Assembly (NCBI GenBank): GCA_002405835.1
Contig: DHMO01000068.1
Location: 1 to 28,726 of the forward strand
Direction: 5' to 3'
Source: Lentisphaeria bacterium UBA4640
GTDB taxonomy: Bacteria; Verrucomicrobiota; Lentisphaeria; Victivallales; UBA1829
DNA: 28,726 nt
A model generated the notes under the pieces. The model saw nothing but the letters and a program-made list of their open reading frames with translations. It was not told the DNA's origin and ran no database searches. The translations under genes and the position numbers were made by a program. Below, in pieces: positions 13,637 to 22,074 of this stretch (position 1 is its first letter; each line of letters begins with the position of its first letter).

Positions 13637-15840
13637 ATCTTTCCGAGGAAGCCAAGCTGTGTCTTCAGCAGGTGCACGACTGCGTGGAACATCTTCATCA
13701 TGAATATGTTCTGCCCGAACATCTGCTCTACGTTCTCGCGGACAGTGAAGCCGTTCAGGAGCTGTTTGAGCTCTTCGAGGTTTCGGCAGCCGATGTGCAG
13801 CAGCCGCTCGCCGATTTCTTCCACGAAAAAGTGGAGGAGATTCCCGACGGCGAAATCTCTTTTTCCGATTCCGTTCTCCGCATTTTCAGCGCCGCCCATC
13901 AGCAGGTTGCCTCCTCCGGACGCGACCTGATTGAACTCACCGATCTGTTCATCGCGCTTTATTCCGAAAGCAATTCCTATGCGGTCTGGCTCCTCAACTC
14001 GCTCGGACTGGAGGAGACGGATATGCGCGCAGCCGTGACCGACACCGTTCATCCCGAACTGCGCGGCGGGGAGGAAGACGACGTTTTTTCATCTGGCAAA
14101 CAGGAACAATCCGCGCTTGAACTCTATACCGTAAACATGACCGCGCTAGCGAAAGACGGCAAGCTCGACGACGTCGTCGGGCGGACGCAGGAGCTGAACG
14201 CCATTCTCCGCACGCTCTCGCGCCGCAAGAAGAACAATCCGCTGCTGGTCGGTGAACCGGGCGTCGGCAAAACAGCCGTTGTCGAAGGGCTCGCCGTCCG
14301 TGCGGCAAAGGGAAAGCTGCCGGAAAAGTTTGCAAACCTCACGATTTACGCGCTCGACATGGGCGCGCTCACCGCGGGCACAAAGTTCCGCGGACAGTTC
14401 GAGGAGCGTCTGAAAAACGTCGTGCGCGAGCTTGGCGAAAAGCCGGAAGCGGTGCTGTTCATCGACGAAATCCATACGGTCGTCGGCGCCGGCGCAATCG
14501 GCAGCGGCTCCCTGGACGCATCGAATATTCTGAAACCCTCCCTGAACAGCGGAACGCTCCGCTGCATCGGAGCGACCACGCACGAGGAATACCGCAATCA
14601 GGTGCTCAAGGACAAGGCGTTTTCGCGCCGCTTCCAGAAAATCGACGTCCCCGAACCGTCTCCCGATGAAACCCTTCAGATTCTCTCCGGCATCGCTCCG
14701 GTTTACGAAAAACACTACGGTGTGAAATTCGACAAGAAGGCGCTGACCCGGATTGTCGAGATTGCCGGACGCCACATTTTCGACCGCTTCATGCCCGACA
14801 AGGCGATCGACCTGCTTGATGAGGCGGGCGCGGCAAACAGCATGTCCGCCGCTCCGCTCAAGCGCATTCCCGCCGACTATGTGGAAAATCTCGCGGCGGA
14901 AATGTTTCATCTTCCGAAAAATCAGCTGACGGGCGACGATGTTTCCAAACTTCAGTCTCTCGAATCCGAACTGCGCAGCGCGGTGATCGGACAGGACCAC
15001 GCAATCGCGGCTGTCGTCCAGGCGATCAAACTTTCCCGCGCAGGACTCGCCAACGCGGAAAAACCGGTCGGCTCGTTCCTGTTTGCCGGACCGACGGGCG
15101 TCGGCAAGACCGAACTTTCCAAGCGGCTCGCCTCTGCGCTCGGCATTGAACTGATCCGCTTCGACATGAGCGAATACGCGGAGGAATACGCCGTCTCCAA
15201 ACTGATCGGCTCCTCGCCCGGCTACGTCGGTTTTGAACAGGGCGGACTTCTGACGGAACAGGTCATCCGGCATCCGCACTGCGTGCTTCTGCTGGACGAA
15301 ATGGAGAAAGCGCATCCGAAAATCTACGATCTCATGCTTCAGATCATGGATTACGGAGCCATGACCGACAACGCGGGCCGCAAAGCGGATTTCCGCAACG
15401 TCATTGTGATCATGACCTCAAACGCCGGGGCGAAATCGCTCTCGGAACATGCGATCGGCTTCAATCCGCAGGATCAGACAGATTCCCGCGCGGATGCGGC
15501 GATCCGCAAGCATTTTTCGCCCGAATTCCGCAACCGTTTAGATGGAATTATACATTTTCACCCGCTCTCTCCGGATTCGATCCGCCGGATTGTGCGCAAG
15601 TTCCTTGAGGAAGCCTCGGCGCGCCTCGCACCCCGCAAACTTCATCTGGAAGCGGATGACAAAGCGGCCGACTGGCTTGCCGCGCACGGATTCAATGAAA
15701 AACTCGGAGCCCGTCCTCTTGAGCGCCTGATCCGCGATGAAATTCTTGCAAAACTCGCGGACCGCCTCCTCTTCGACCGTCCAGCGCGCACCCGCACGGT
15801 CAAAGTCTCCGCCGGCCCCGCCGGGCTGACAATCCGGTAA
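13633..15840 (+). CDS. clpA: ClpA, AAA+ unfoldase subunit of ClpAP
   Basis: 735 residues with an N-terminal Clp-N repeat domain (about 1-145) and two AAA+ modules. Walker A of module 1 is GEPGVGKT (207-214, Lys213) with Walker B VLFIDEIHTVVGAG; module 2 has GPTGVGKT (486-493, Lys492) with VLLLDEMEKAH. There is no ClpB-type middle coiled coil, and the ClpP-docking loop IGF is present at 608-610, so this is ClpA and not ClpB. It uses ATP to unfold substrates and thread them into ClpP, with ClpS from the overlapping upstream gene as adaptor. clpP is not in the window. A terminator follows. Confidence 0.97.
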   Translation: MNLSEEAKLCLQQVHDCVEHLHHEYVLPEHLLYVLADSEAVQELFELFEVSAADVQQPLADFFHEKVEEIPDGEISFSDSVLRIFSAAHQQVASSGRDLIELTDLFIALYSESNSYAVWLLNSLGLEETDMRAAVTDTVHPELRGGEEDDVFSSGKQEQSALELYTVNMTALAKDGKLDDVVGRTQELNAILRTLSRRKKNNPLLVGEPGVGKTAVVEGLAVRAAKGKLPEKFANLTIYALDMGALTAGTKFRGQFEERLKNVVRELGEKPEAVLFIDEIHTVVGAGAIGSGSLDASNILKPSLNSGTLRCIGATTHEEYRNQVLKDKAFSRRFQKIDVPEPSPDETLQILSGIAPVYEKHYGVKFDKKALTRIVEIAGRHIFDRFMPDKAIDLLDEAGAANSMSAAPLKRIPADYVENLAAEMFHLPKNQLTGDDVSKLQSLESELRSAVIGQDHAIAAVVQAIKLSRAGLANAEKPVGSFLFAGPTGVGKTELSKRLASALGIELIRFDMSEYAEEYAVSKLIGSSPGYVGFEQGGLLTEQVIRHPHCVLLLDEMEKAHPKIYDLMLQIMDYGAMTDNAGRKADFRNVIVIMTSNAGAKSLSEHAIGFNPQDQTDSRADAAIRKHFSPEFRNRLDGIIHFHPLSPDSIRRIVRKFLEEASARLAPRKLHLEADDKAADWLAAHGFNEKLGARPLERLIRDEILAKLADRLLFDRPARTRTVKVSAGPAGLTIR

Positions 15841-15865
15841 AACTTCAGAAACACCCTGAAAAAAC

Positions 15866-15895
15866 AATCCCCCGCATTGAAACCTGCGGGGGATT
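15866..15895 (+). terminator. Terminator hairpin after clpA
   Basis: AATCCCCCGCA (15866-15876) pairs with TGCGGGGGATT (15885-15895) around an 8-base loop. The A tract before and short T tract after the stem would allow function on both strands. Confidence 0.8.
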
Positions 15896-16178
15896 TACAT
15901 ATCTGACTGGAATCATAAATATTTGCAACGAGTCTCCGCCCCGTTCCGGACTTTTTCAGTTCTCCGCCGATGCCGGAATGCATTTTGTATTCAAAAGAAC
16001 TGAAATCGCCAACATCCGGAATTTTCAGGCAGAAAACTGCTGAAAACCTTCCGTTGCAATTTTTCGGAATTCCCACTTTCCATACGGACGCTTTTTCGGG
16101 AAAAACGCCGTACTTTTTTTTGCAAGGCTGGATCCTTGCGATTGCCCTCCAGAAATAACGTACTTTTTCACCTCCCTG
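15896..16178. other. Gene-poor stretch between clpA and the HTH gene
   Basis: About 280 bases without a convincing gene. On the minus strand, two overlapping frames look protein-like but lack usable starts (see findings). CGTACTTTTT occurs twice, at 16109-16118 and 16159-16168. A GCAAGG/CCTTGC hairpin at 16122-16139 has its T run on the wrong side to be a terminator. Confidence 0.4.
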
Positions 16179-16394
16179 TTACATTTCCGCCTGTTCGTCC
16201 GTTTCATCTTCTGAAGTTTCCAGCAGCTCGTCCCAGCGGCAGCCAAACGCCTTGGCGTAACGCTGCGCCGTTGTCGCTTTCCATATGCCGCGTCGTTCCA
16301 TCTGCTGAACCGTCTGCGGAGTCGTACCCACGACCGCCGCAACTTCCTTCAAAAGCATCTTTTTCTTGGAGCGCATCTCTTTCAACTTTGTCAT
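16179..16394 (-). CDS. Small XRE-like helix-turn-helix regulator
   Basis: 71 residues. Residues about 13-57 form a helix-turn-helix of the Cro/C1 (XRE) or MerR-like short type: LLKEVAAVVGTTPQTVQQMERRG, then WKATTAQRYAKAFGCRWDELLE. The tail is acidic (ETSEDETDEQAEM). The start at 16394 is set by AAGGA 7 bases upstream; an in-frame ATG at 16448 has no ribosome site and would fall into the promoter. It is transcribed divergently from the sugar-acid operon across an AT-rich gap containing repeated ATAAGAAA motifs, so it could regulate that operon, but nothing in the sequence proves it. It has no partner toxin gene beside it. Confidence 0.75.
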   Translation of the reverse strand: MTKLKEMRSKKKMLLKEVAAVVGTTPQTVQQMERRGIWKATTAQRYAKAFGCRWDELLETSEDETDEQAEM

Positions 16395-16432
16395 CTTATA
16401 TCCTTGATGCACCCGGCAATCGGAACTCTTTA

Positions 16433-16461
16433 AATTTAATCCAAACACACAAATATTTCAA
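16433..16461 (-). promoter_or_regulatory. Promoter of the HTH regulator gene
   Basis: On the minus strand TTGAAA (16461-16456), 17-base spacer, TAAATT (16438-16433). The start codon follows about 40 bases downstream. Confidence 0.6.
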
Positions 16462-16814
16462 GTTCCAAATAAGAAAAATTTAAACTTTTTATCATCTAAA
16501 TCAATCAAATAACAAACAAACAAAATAATTTTAAGATAAATTTCTTATTTTATGAAAGATTTCTTAGCAAGCAGAACTATATATTACTCACATCAGCAAG
16601 AACAAGTCGTTACAAAACATCTAAAACAATTAAAATATCTACACTATTCAGCAAACAAAAAACAAAAGCAAATCATCAACAAATATTTTAAGATATTTTT
16701 CTTACAAAAGAAAGATTGTTCATTTACGACACTATATATTAATTATACAATCATTCCGAAACACCGCAGACTCACCCGGAAAACTCTTTTTTCCGTTTTT
16801 CTTCGCTTCCGCAC

Positions 16815-16843
16815 TTGCATATTGCGCAAAAGCATTCTATATT
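16815..16843 (+). promoter_or_regulatory. Promoter of the sugar-acid operon
   Basis: TTGCAT (16815-16820), 17-base spacer, TATATT (16838-16843). The 17-base palindrome at 16843-16859 touches the -10 box and covers the expected transcription start. Confidence 0.65.
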
Positions 16844-16859
16844 TTCTTATCATAAGAAA
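16843..16859. promoter_or_regulatory. Perfect 17-base palindrome, candidate repressor operator
   Basis: TTTCTTATCATAAGAAA: two 8-base arms around one central base. It begins at the last base of the -10 box, the classic position for a repressor site. A further half-site ATAAGAAA at 16873-16880 overlaps the ribosome binding site region of the kinase gene. Confidence 0.6.
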
Positions 16860-16890
16860 CAATTCTCATAAAATAAGAAAGGATCGACTT

Positions 16891-17988
16891 ATGGAAAAGT
16901 TCATCGCTGGATTCGGAGAAGTCATGCTGCGTCTTGCTCCGGCCGGGAAAACCCGTTTCGCCCAGGCGCTGCCGGGCACGCTCGAAGCCACCTACGGCGG
17001 CGGAGAAGCCAACGTCTGCGCTTCGCTCGCCATTCTCGGAGCGAAATCGCGCTATCTCACGGCGCTCCCCGAAAACCCGGTCAGCGGCGCATTCGCAACA
17101 CAGCTCCGCGGACTCGGCGTTGACGTCGACCGCATCCGCTACACGAAAAAGGGACGCATGGGCGTCTATTACGCGGAACACGGCGCGGCGCAGCGCGGCT
17201 CCAACGTCGTCTACGACCGCGAACACTCCGTCATCTCCGAAAGTGCTCCGGAAGATTACGATTTCGCGGCAATGCTTGAGAACGTCGGTCATCTCCACAT
17301 CAGCGGCATCACGCCCGCGCTCAGCGAAAAGGCGTTCCGCTCGACACTCGCCATTGCGAAGTTCGCGTCCGAACACGGAATCCGCATCTCCTGCGACCTA
17401 AATTTCCGCAAGAAACTCTGGAACTGGGAACCCGGAACCGCGCCGAAAGAACTCGCGAAAAAATGCATGGAACAGATCGTCGTCTTCGCCGACATCATCA
17501 TCGGAAATGAAGAGGACGCCTCCGACGTCTTCGGCATCGTCTCCGAAGGCACCTCCGTCGAGAGCGGCAAAATCAACATCGACGGCTACCGCGAAGTTGC
17601 GCGCAAGCTCGGCGAGCGTTTCCCGAAGAGCTCCTTCATCGCCATCACCCTCCGCGAAAGCTACTCCGCCGACCACAACAACTGGGGCGGAATGCTCTAT
17701 GAAAAAAACTCCGGAAAGGCGTTCTTCGCTCCGCTCAACGCAAACGGCGAATATGCTCCGTATGAAATCCGCAACATCGTCGACCGGTTCGGCGGCGGCG
17801 ACTCCTTCTGCGCCGGACTCATCTTCGCGCTTTCCGGCGACGAGTTCAACGTCCCCGACAAAGCGATCCGCTTCGCCGTCGCTGCAAGCTGCCTGAAGCA
17901 CTCCATCAAGGGCGACTACAACTACACCACGAAAGATGAAGCTGTCTCCCTCATGAACGGCTCCGGCTCCGGACGCGTCAAACGCTGA
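16891..17988 (+). CDS. kdgK: PfkB-family sugar kinase, probable 2-keto-3-deoxy-aldonate kinase
   Basis: 365 residues. PfkB/ribokinase features: the N-terminal GFGEVMLRLAP strand, the substrate-site GGGEANV (36-42), LDV-type pocket residues around LRGLGVDVDRI, the SCDLNFRKKLW motif typical of 2-keto-3-deoxygluconate kinases, and the ATP-site signature DRFGGGDSFCAG with catalytic base Asp304. The enzyme would phosphorylate a 2-keto-3-deoxy sugar acid at C6. The start at 16891 follows AGAAAGGA; the frame remains open upstream, but that part is AT-rich and not protein-like. It leads an operon with a dehydratase, a dehydrogenase and an aldolase that together form a complete route. Gluconate versus galactonate specificity is open; the neighbours favour the galacto form. 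Confidence 0.85.
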   Translation: MEKFIAGFGEVMLRLAPAGKTRFAQALPGTLEATYGGGEANVCASLAILGAKSRYLTALPENPVSGAFATQLRGLGVDVDRIRYTKKGRMGVYYAEHGAAQRGSNVVYDREHSVISESAPEDYDFAAMLENVGHLHISGITPALSEKAFRSTLAIAKFASEHGIRISCDLNFRKKLWNWEPGTAPKELAKKCMEQIVVFADIIIGNEEDASDVFGIVSEGTSVESGKINIDGYREVARKLGERFPKSSFIAITLRESYSADHNNWGGMLYEKNSGKAFFAPLNANGEYAPYEIRNIVDRFGGGDSFCAGLIFALSGDEFNVPDKAIRFAVAASCLKHSIKGDYNYTTKDEAVSLMNGSGSGRVKR

Positions 17989-17997
17989 GGTCCGCAC

Positions 17998-19161
17998 ATG
18001 AAAATCACAAGAATTGAACCCATCCTCGTCGGCGCCCCCACCCCGGGCGTCGGTCTGCTCTCCAGCCGCAACTACATCTTCGTCAAAGTTCATACCGATG
18101 AAGGCATCTATGGACTCGGCGAATCCACGCTCGAAAGCCACGACAATTCCGTCCTCGGCGTCTTCAAGGACATCGAATGTCTGGTGCTCGGCGAAGATCC
18201 GACCCGCATCGAATACCTGACACAGAAGATGGTCAAGCAGCTCTTCTGGAAAGGCGGCGTCATCAAGGGCAGCGCAATCGCAGGCGTGGAACTCGCTCTC
18301 TGGGATATTCTCGGAAAGAGCCTCGGACAGCCCGTCTACAAACTGCTCGGCGGAACCTGCCGCGACAAAATGCGCGTCTATGTGAACGGCTGGAGCGGCG
18401 GTTCGCTCGACCCCGTCGTCATCCGCGAAAAAGCGCAGATCGCCATGGCCGCGGGCTACGACGCATTCAAATTCAGTCTCGCCCTCCCCGTCTGGCCGAT
18501 GAATGACCCGGGCAACCTCCGCAAAATCGCAAAAGCGGCGGAGACTATCCGGGAAACCATCGGTCCGGACGCTCTTCTCATGTTCGACGGACACGGACGT
18601 TATGACGCCGACCTCGCCATCCGCATCGGCAAGATCTTCGAACCGCTGGACTTCACTTTCTTCGAAGAACCCTGCCAGCCGGAAGATGAGGAAGGACTCG
18701 CCAAAGTCGCCGCCCATGTCAACATCCCGATCGCGACAGGCGAACGTCTCTCGTTCCTGCCGGAATTCAAACGCCTGCTCACCCGCAACTGCGCAAGCGT
18801 CATTCAGCCCGACATCGGACACAGCTGCGGCTTCGGCACCGCGCTCAAAGCGGCGCGTCTGGCGGAGGCGTTCAACGCATTCGTCGCCCCGCACGGCCCG
18901 ATGAGCCCCGTCATCACGACCATTTCGCTGCACCTCGATGCGATCATTCCGAACTTCCTCATTCAGGAACGGCTGTTCCTCAACGACTGGCGCAACGAAG
19001 TCATCACCGAACCGCTCAAAGTCGAAAACGGCTACATCAAACTCAACGACAAACCAGGCTGGGGCATCGAACTCAACGAAGAGCTCTGCAAAGCGCATCC
19101 CGCAATCCCGCCCTACACACCGCAGCTCTACCGTCCCGACGGCGCAGTCTGCGACTGGTAA
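17998..19161 (+). CDS. dgoD: Enolase-superfamily sugar-acid dehydratase, D-galactonate dehydratase-like
   Basis: 387 residues of the mandelate racemase/muconate lactonizing type: N-terminal capping domain, then a barrel with metal ligands Asp197 (MFDGHGR), Glu223 (FFEEP) and Glu249 (TGERL). His199 in DGHGR and His299 in APHGPMSP are the expected acid/base residues of galactonate dehydratases. The C-terminal ending (KPGWGIELNE to GAVCDW) also follows the DgoD pattern. The reaction is removal of water from an aldonate to give a 2-keto-3-deoxy acid, the substrate of the kinase encoded 9 bases upstream. The family includes enzymes for several aldonates, so galactonate is the best guess and not proven. 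Confidence 0.82.
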   Translation: MKITRIEPILVGAPTPGVGLLSSRNYIFVKVHTDEGIYGLGESTLESHDNSVLGVFKDIECLVLGEDPTRIEYLTQKMVKQLFWKGGVIKGSAIAGVELALWDILGKSLGQPVYKLLGGTCRDKMRVYVNGWSGGSLDPVVIREKAQIAMAAGYDAFKFSLALPVWPMNDPGNLRKIAKAAETIRETIGPDALLMFDGHGRYDADLAIRIGKIFEPLDFTFFEEPCQPEDEEGLAKVAAHVNIPIATGERLSFLPEFKRLLTRNCASVIQPDIGHSCGFGTALKAARLAEAFNAFVAPHGPMSPVITTISLHLDAIIPNFLIQERLFLNDWRNEVITEPLKVENGYIKLNDKPGWGIELNEELCKAHPAIPPYTPQLYRPDGAVCDW

Positions 19162-19179
19162 TGAAAGGAGATTTTCATC

Positions 19180-19908
19180 ATGGATGATTTCAAAGGCAAA
19201 ACCGTACTCGTCACCGGCGGTTCGCGCGGACTCGGCGAGGCGTTCTGTCACAAATTCGCGGAACTCGGCTGCCGCGTCTTCGTCAACTACGCACACGGAC
19301 GCGAAGCGGCGGAACAGGTCGCCGCGGACGTCGGAGGCATTGCGCTTCCGTGCGATATTTCCAGCGAGGAATCGGTCAAGGCGATGTTCGAAAAAATCGG
19401 CGGCGTCGACCTTCTTGTCAACAATGCACGCATCGACCCCTACAAGCGCGGCGCGGATGTTTCCGACGGCGACTGGTGGGACCAGGTCATGTCCGTCAAC
19501 CTCAAAGGCGCGTATCTCTGCGGAAAATTCGCGCTGGAAGACATGAAGAAAAAAGGCTGGGGGCGCATGCTTCACATCTCGTCGATCTGGGCGTACCAGC
19601 CGGCGAACGAGCGGATGCTCTCCTATGCGGCGGCGAAATCCGCCATGCACGCCATGAGCCGCGGGTTCGCGAACCTCGGCGCGCCGTACGGCATCACATC
19701 GAACGTTCTCGCCCCGGGACTCATCATGACGAAACTTGTCTCGGAACGTCTCACGCCGGAAGCGTTTGCAAAGGAGAAGGCGACCATTCCGCTCGGACGC
19801 GGGGAATCTCCCGCTGAAATCGCCGAAGCAGGAATCAATATGATGCGTTCCGGCTTCATCACCGGCGAAGTTCTGAACATCAACGGCGGCGCGTTCATGC
19901 GCCCGTAA
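19180..19908 (+). CDS. Short-chain dehydrogenase/reductase (SDR), probable sugar or sugar-acid dehydrogenase
   Basis: 242 residues, a classical SDR. The nucleotide-binding TGGSRGLG is at 12-19, the catalytic Ser in ISS (134-135), and YAAAK gives Tyr149 and Lys153. The usual NNAG motif reads NNAR (81-84), an unusual change. The Asn-Tyr after the second strand (VFVNYAHGRE) suits NADP(H) or NAD(H). In this operon it could oxidise the sugar to its lactone as the first step, or act on a keto acid; no lactonase gene is present. It starts behind an AAGGAG site 18 bases after the dehydratase stop. Confidence 0.8.
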   Translation: MDDFKGKTVLVTGGSRGLGEAFCHKFAELGCRVFVNYAHGREAAEQVAADVGGIALPCDISSEESVKAMFEKIGGVDLLVNNARIDPYKRGADVSDGDWWDQVMSVNLKGAYLCGKFALEDMKKKGWGRMLHISSIWAYQPANERMLSYAAAKSAMHAMSRGFANLGAPYGITSNVLAPGLIMTKLVSERLTPEAFAKEKATIPLGRGESPAEIAEAGINMMRSGFITGEVLNINGGAFMRP

Positions 19909-19923
19909 GAAAAGGTTTTGAAA

Positions 19924-20526
19924 ATGGATTTTGAATCTCTGATGAAAGAGTGTCCGCTGATCGCGATTCTGCGCGGCATCACCCCCGAAGAAACCGAACA
20001 GGTCTGTGACGTTCTGTACAAAAACGGAATCCGTCTGCTTGAAATTCCGCTGAATTCTCCGAATGCGCTGAAGAGCATTGAGATTGCCGTCAAGCACACC
20101 GAAGGCCGGATGCTGGTCGGCGCGGGCACGGTCCTGACTCCGGAAGACGTCCGGGGCGTTCATGCCGCGGGCGGAAAATTCATCATATCCCCGAACACGG
20201 ACGTCGCAGTGATCCGCGAATCGAAGGCGCTCGGAATGCTCTCCATCCCCGGCTTCTTCACGGCGAGCGAGGCGTTCACCGCGATTCACGCGGGCGCGGA
20301 TTACCTCAAGCTCTTCCCGGCGGTTCTCGGCCCCGGCTATGTGAAGGACCTCAAAGCGGTTGTCAAGAAACCGATTCTTGCCGTCGGCGGAGTGAACGCA
20401 GCAAACCTTCCGGACTTCATGAAAGTCTGTGCGGGCGCAGGCATCGGCAGCGCGCTCTACAAGGCGGGCAAGTCTCTTGCCGACCTCGACCGCGATGCGG
20501 CCGCCATGGCTGCGGCGGTGAAATAA
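19924..20526 (+). CDS. dgoA: 2-dehydro-3-deoxy-6-phosphogalactonate/gluconate aldolase
   Basis: 200 residues, the size of KHG/KDPG-type class I aldolases. PLIAILRGITPEE opens the barrel with the phosphate-binding Arg17 and is followed by LEIPLNSP (Glu40), GAGTV, the Schiff-base Lys129 in YLKLFP, and GGVNAANLPDFM. EIPLNSP and the ending CAGAGIGSALYKAGKS match DgoA of E. coli better than Eda. It splits the phosphorylated keto-deoxy acid into pyruvate and glyceraldehyde 3-phosphate. ATG 19924 was chosen over TTG 19918 because of its spacing from AAAAGG. It is the last gene of the operon; a terminator follows. Confidence 0.88.
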   Translation: MDFESLMKECPLIAILRGITPEETEQVCDVLYKNGIRLLEIPLNSPNALKSIEIAVKHTEGRMLVGAGTVLTPEDVRGVHAAGGKFIISPNTDVAVIRESKALGMLSIPGFFTASEAFTAIHAGADYLKLFPAVLGPGYVKDLKAVVKKPILAVGGVNAANLPDFMKVCAGAGIGSALYKAGKSLADLDRDAAAMAAAVK

Positions 20527-20540
20527 GAAATCAAACTTAT

Positions 20541-20575
20541 GCGGACGGGAAAAATCTTCCCGTCCGCTGTCCTTT
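20541..20575 (+). terminator. Terminator of the sugar-acid operon
   Basis: GCGGACGGGAA (20541-20551) pairs with TTCCCGTCCGC (20557-20567), an 11-base stem with a 5-base loop, followed by tgtcctttt. Confidence 0.9.
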
Positions 20576-20598
20576 TAAAGTTTTTTGCCGTAAAGAAT

Positions 20599-20626
20599 TT
20601 GATTTCCGCCTGAAAGGGTGTACATT
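20599..20626 (+). promoter_or_regulatory. Promoter of the riboflavin operon
   Basis: TTGATT (20599-20604), 16-base spacer, TACATT (20621-20626) with TG before it. The expected transcription start is only a few bases ahead of the riboswitch aptamer. Confidence 0.65.
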
Positions 20627-20640
20627 ACTCAATTAAGAGC

Positions 20641-20750
20641 GATCTTCGGGGTCAGGTGAATTTCCTGAACCGGCGGTAAAGTCCGCGAGCTGAAGCCGAT
20701 ACGGTGAAATTCCGTAACCGACAGTCAAAAAGTCTGGAAGGGAGAGGGTC
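20641..20750 (+). ncRNA. FMN riboswitch (RFN element) aptamer
   Basis: The sequence carries the conserved RFN blocks in order: GATCTTCGGGG, CAGGTGAATTTCCTGAACCGG, CGGCGGTAAAGTCCGCGAGC, GCCGATACGGTG, AATTCCGTAACCGACAGTC, and AGTCTGGAAGGGAGAGGGTC. P1 can close through GATC with GGTC. The P4 arm is very short (GC-TGAA-GC). It binds flavin mononucleotide and turns off riboflavin synthesis genes; ribBA follows at 20839. Confidence 0.96.
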
Positions 20751-20782
20751 GACCGCTATGCTGATTGAGAAAAGCTGATGCG

Positions 20783-20834
20783 TGCGCCTGCAACGCTCTG
20801 TAAACAACAGAAACTTTTCAAAACGAAAGGCGCA
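20783..20834 (+). promoter_or_regulatory. Riboswitch expression platform: Shine-Dalgarno sequester stem
   Basis: TGCGCCT (20783-20789) is complementary over 7 bases to AGGCGCA (20828-20834), which includes the end of the GAAAGG ribosome site of ribBA (20825-20830). There is no hairpin with a T run between aptamer and gene. This points to translational, not terminator, control. Confidence 0.55.
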
Positions 20835-20838
20835 AAAA

Positions 20839-22059
<1,221 letters not shown>

Positions 22060-22074
22060 GATTGGAGATACAGA

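Larger units (their letters stand above)
16395..16890. other. AT-rich divergent regulatory region upstream of the sugar-acid operon
   Basis: About 500 bases of strongly AT-rich DNA between two divergent genes, in sharp contrast to the GC-rich genes around it. It contains a promoter on each side and several copies of ATAAGAAA or its complement (16469-16476, 16541-16548, 16843-16850, 16852-16859, 16873-16880; near copies at 16560 and 16698). The in-frame open stretch from 16552 into the kinase gene is not credible coding sequence. Confidence 0.6.

Noticed and set aside
16122..16139. GCAAGG/CCTTGC hairpin as terminator of the HTH gene.
   Set aside because: On the minus strand the hairpin is followed by A, not T; on the plus strand the T run precedes it.
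16109..16168. Two copies of CGTACTTTTT as a possible insertion-site duplication.
   Set aside because: Only 10 bases, 50 apart, with no inverted ends or transposase between them.
16552..16890. In-frame extension of the sugar kinase upstream to an ATG at 16552.
   Set aside because: The added 113 residues are Lys/Ile/Phe-rich from AT-rich DNA and would cover the promoter and palindrome; ATG 16891 has a good ribosome site and gives the conserved kinase N-terminus.
17398..20289. Open frame of 963 codons on the minus strand opposite the sugar-acid operon.
   Set aside because: It runs across four well supported plus-strand genes and has Asp/Glu/Arg/Phe-rich shadow composition.
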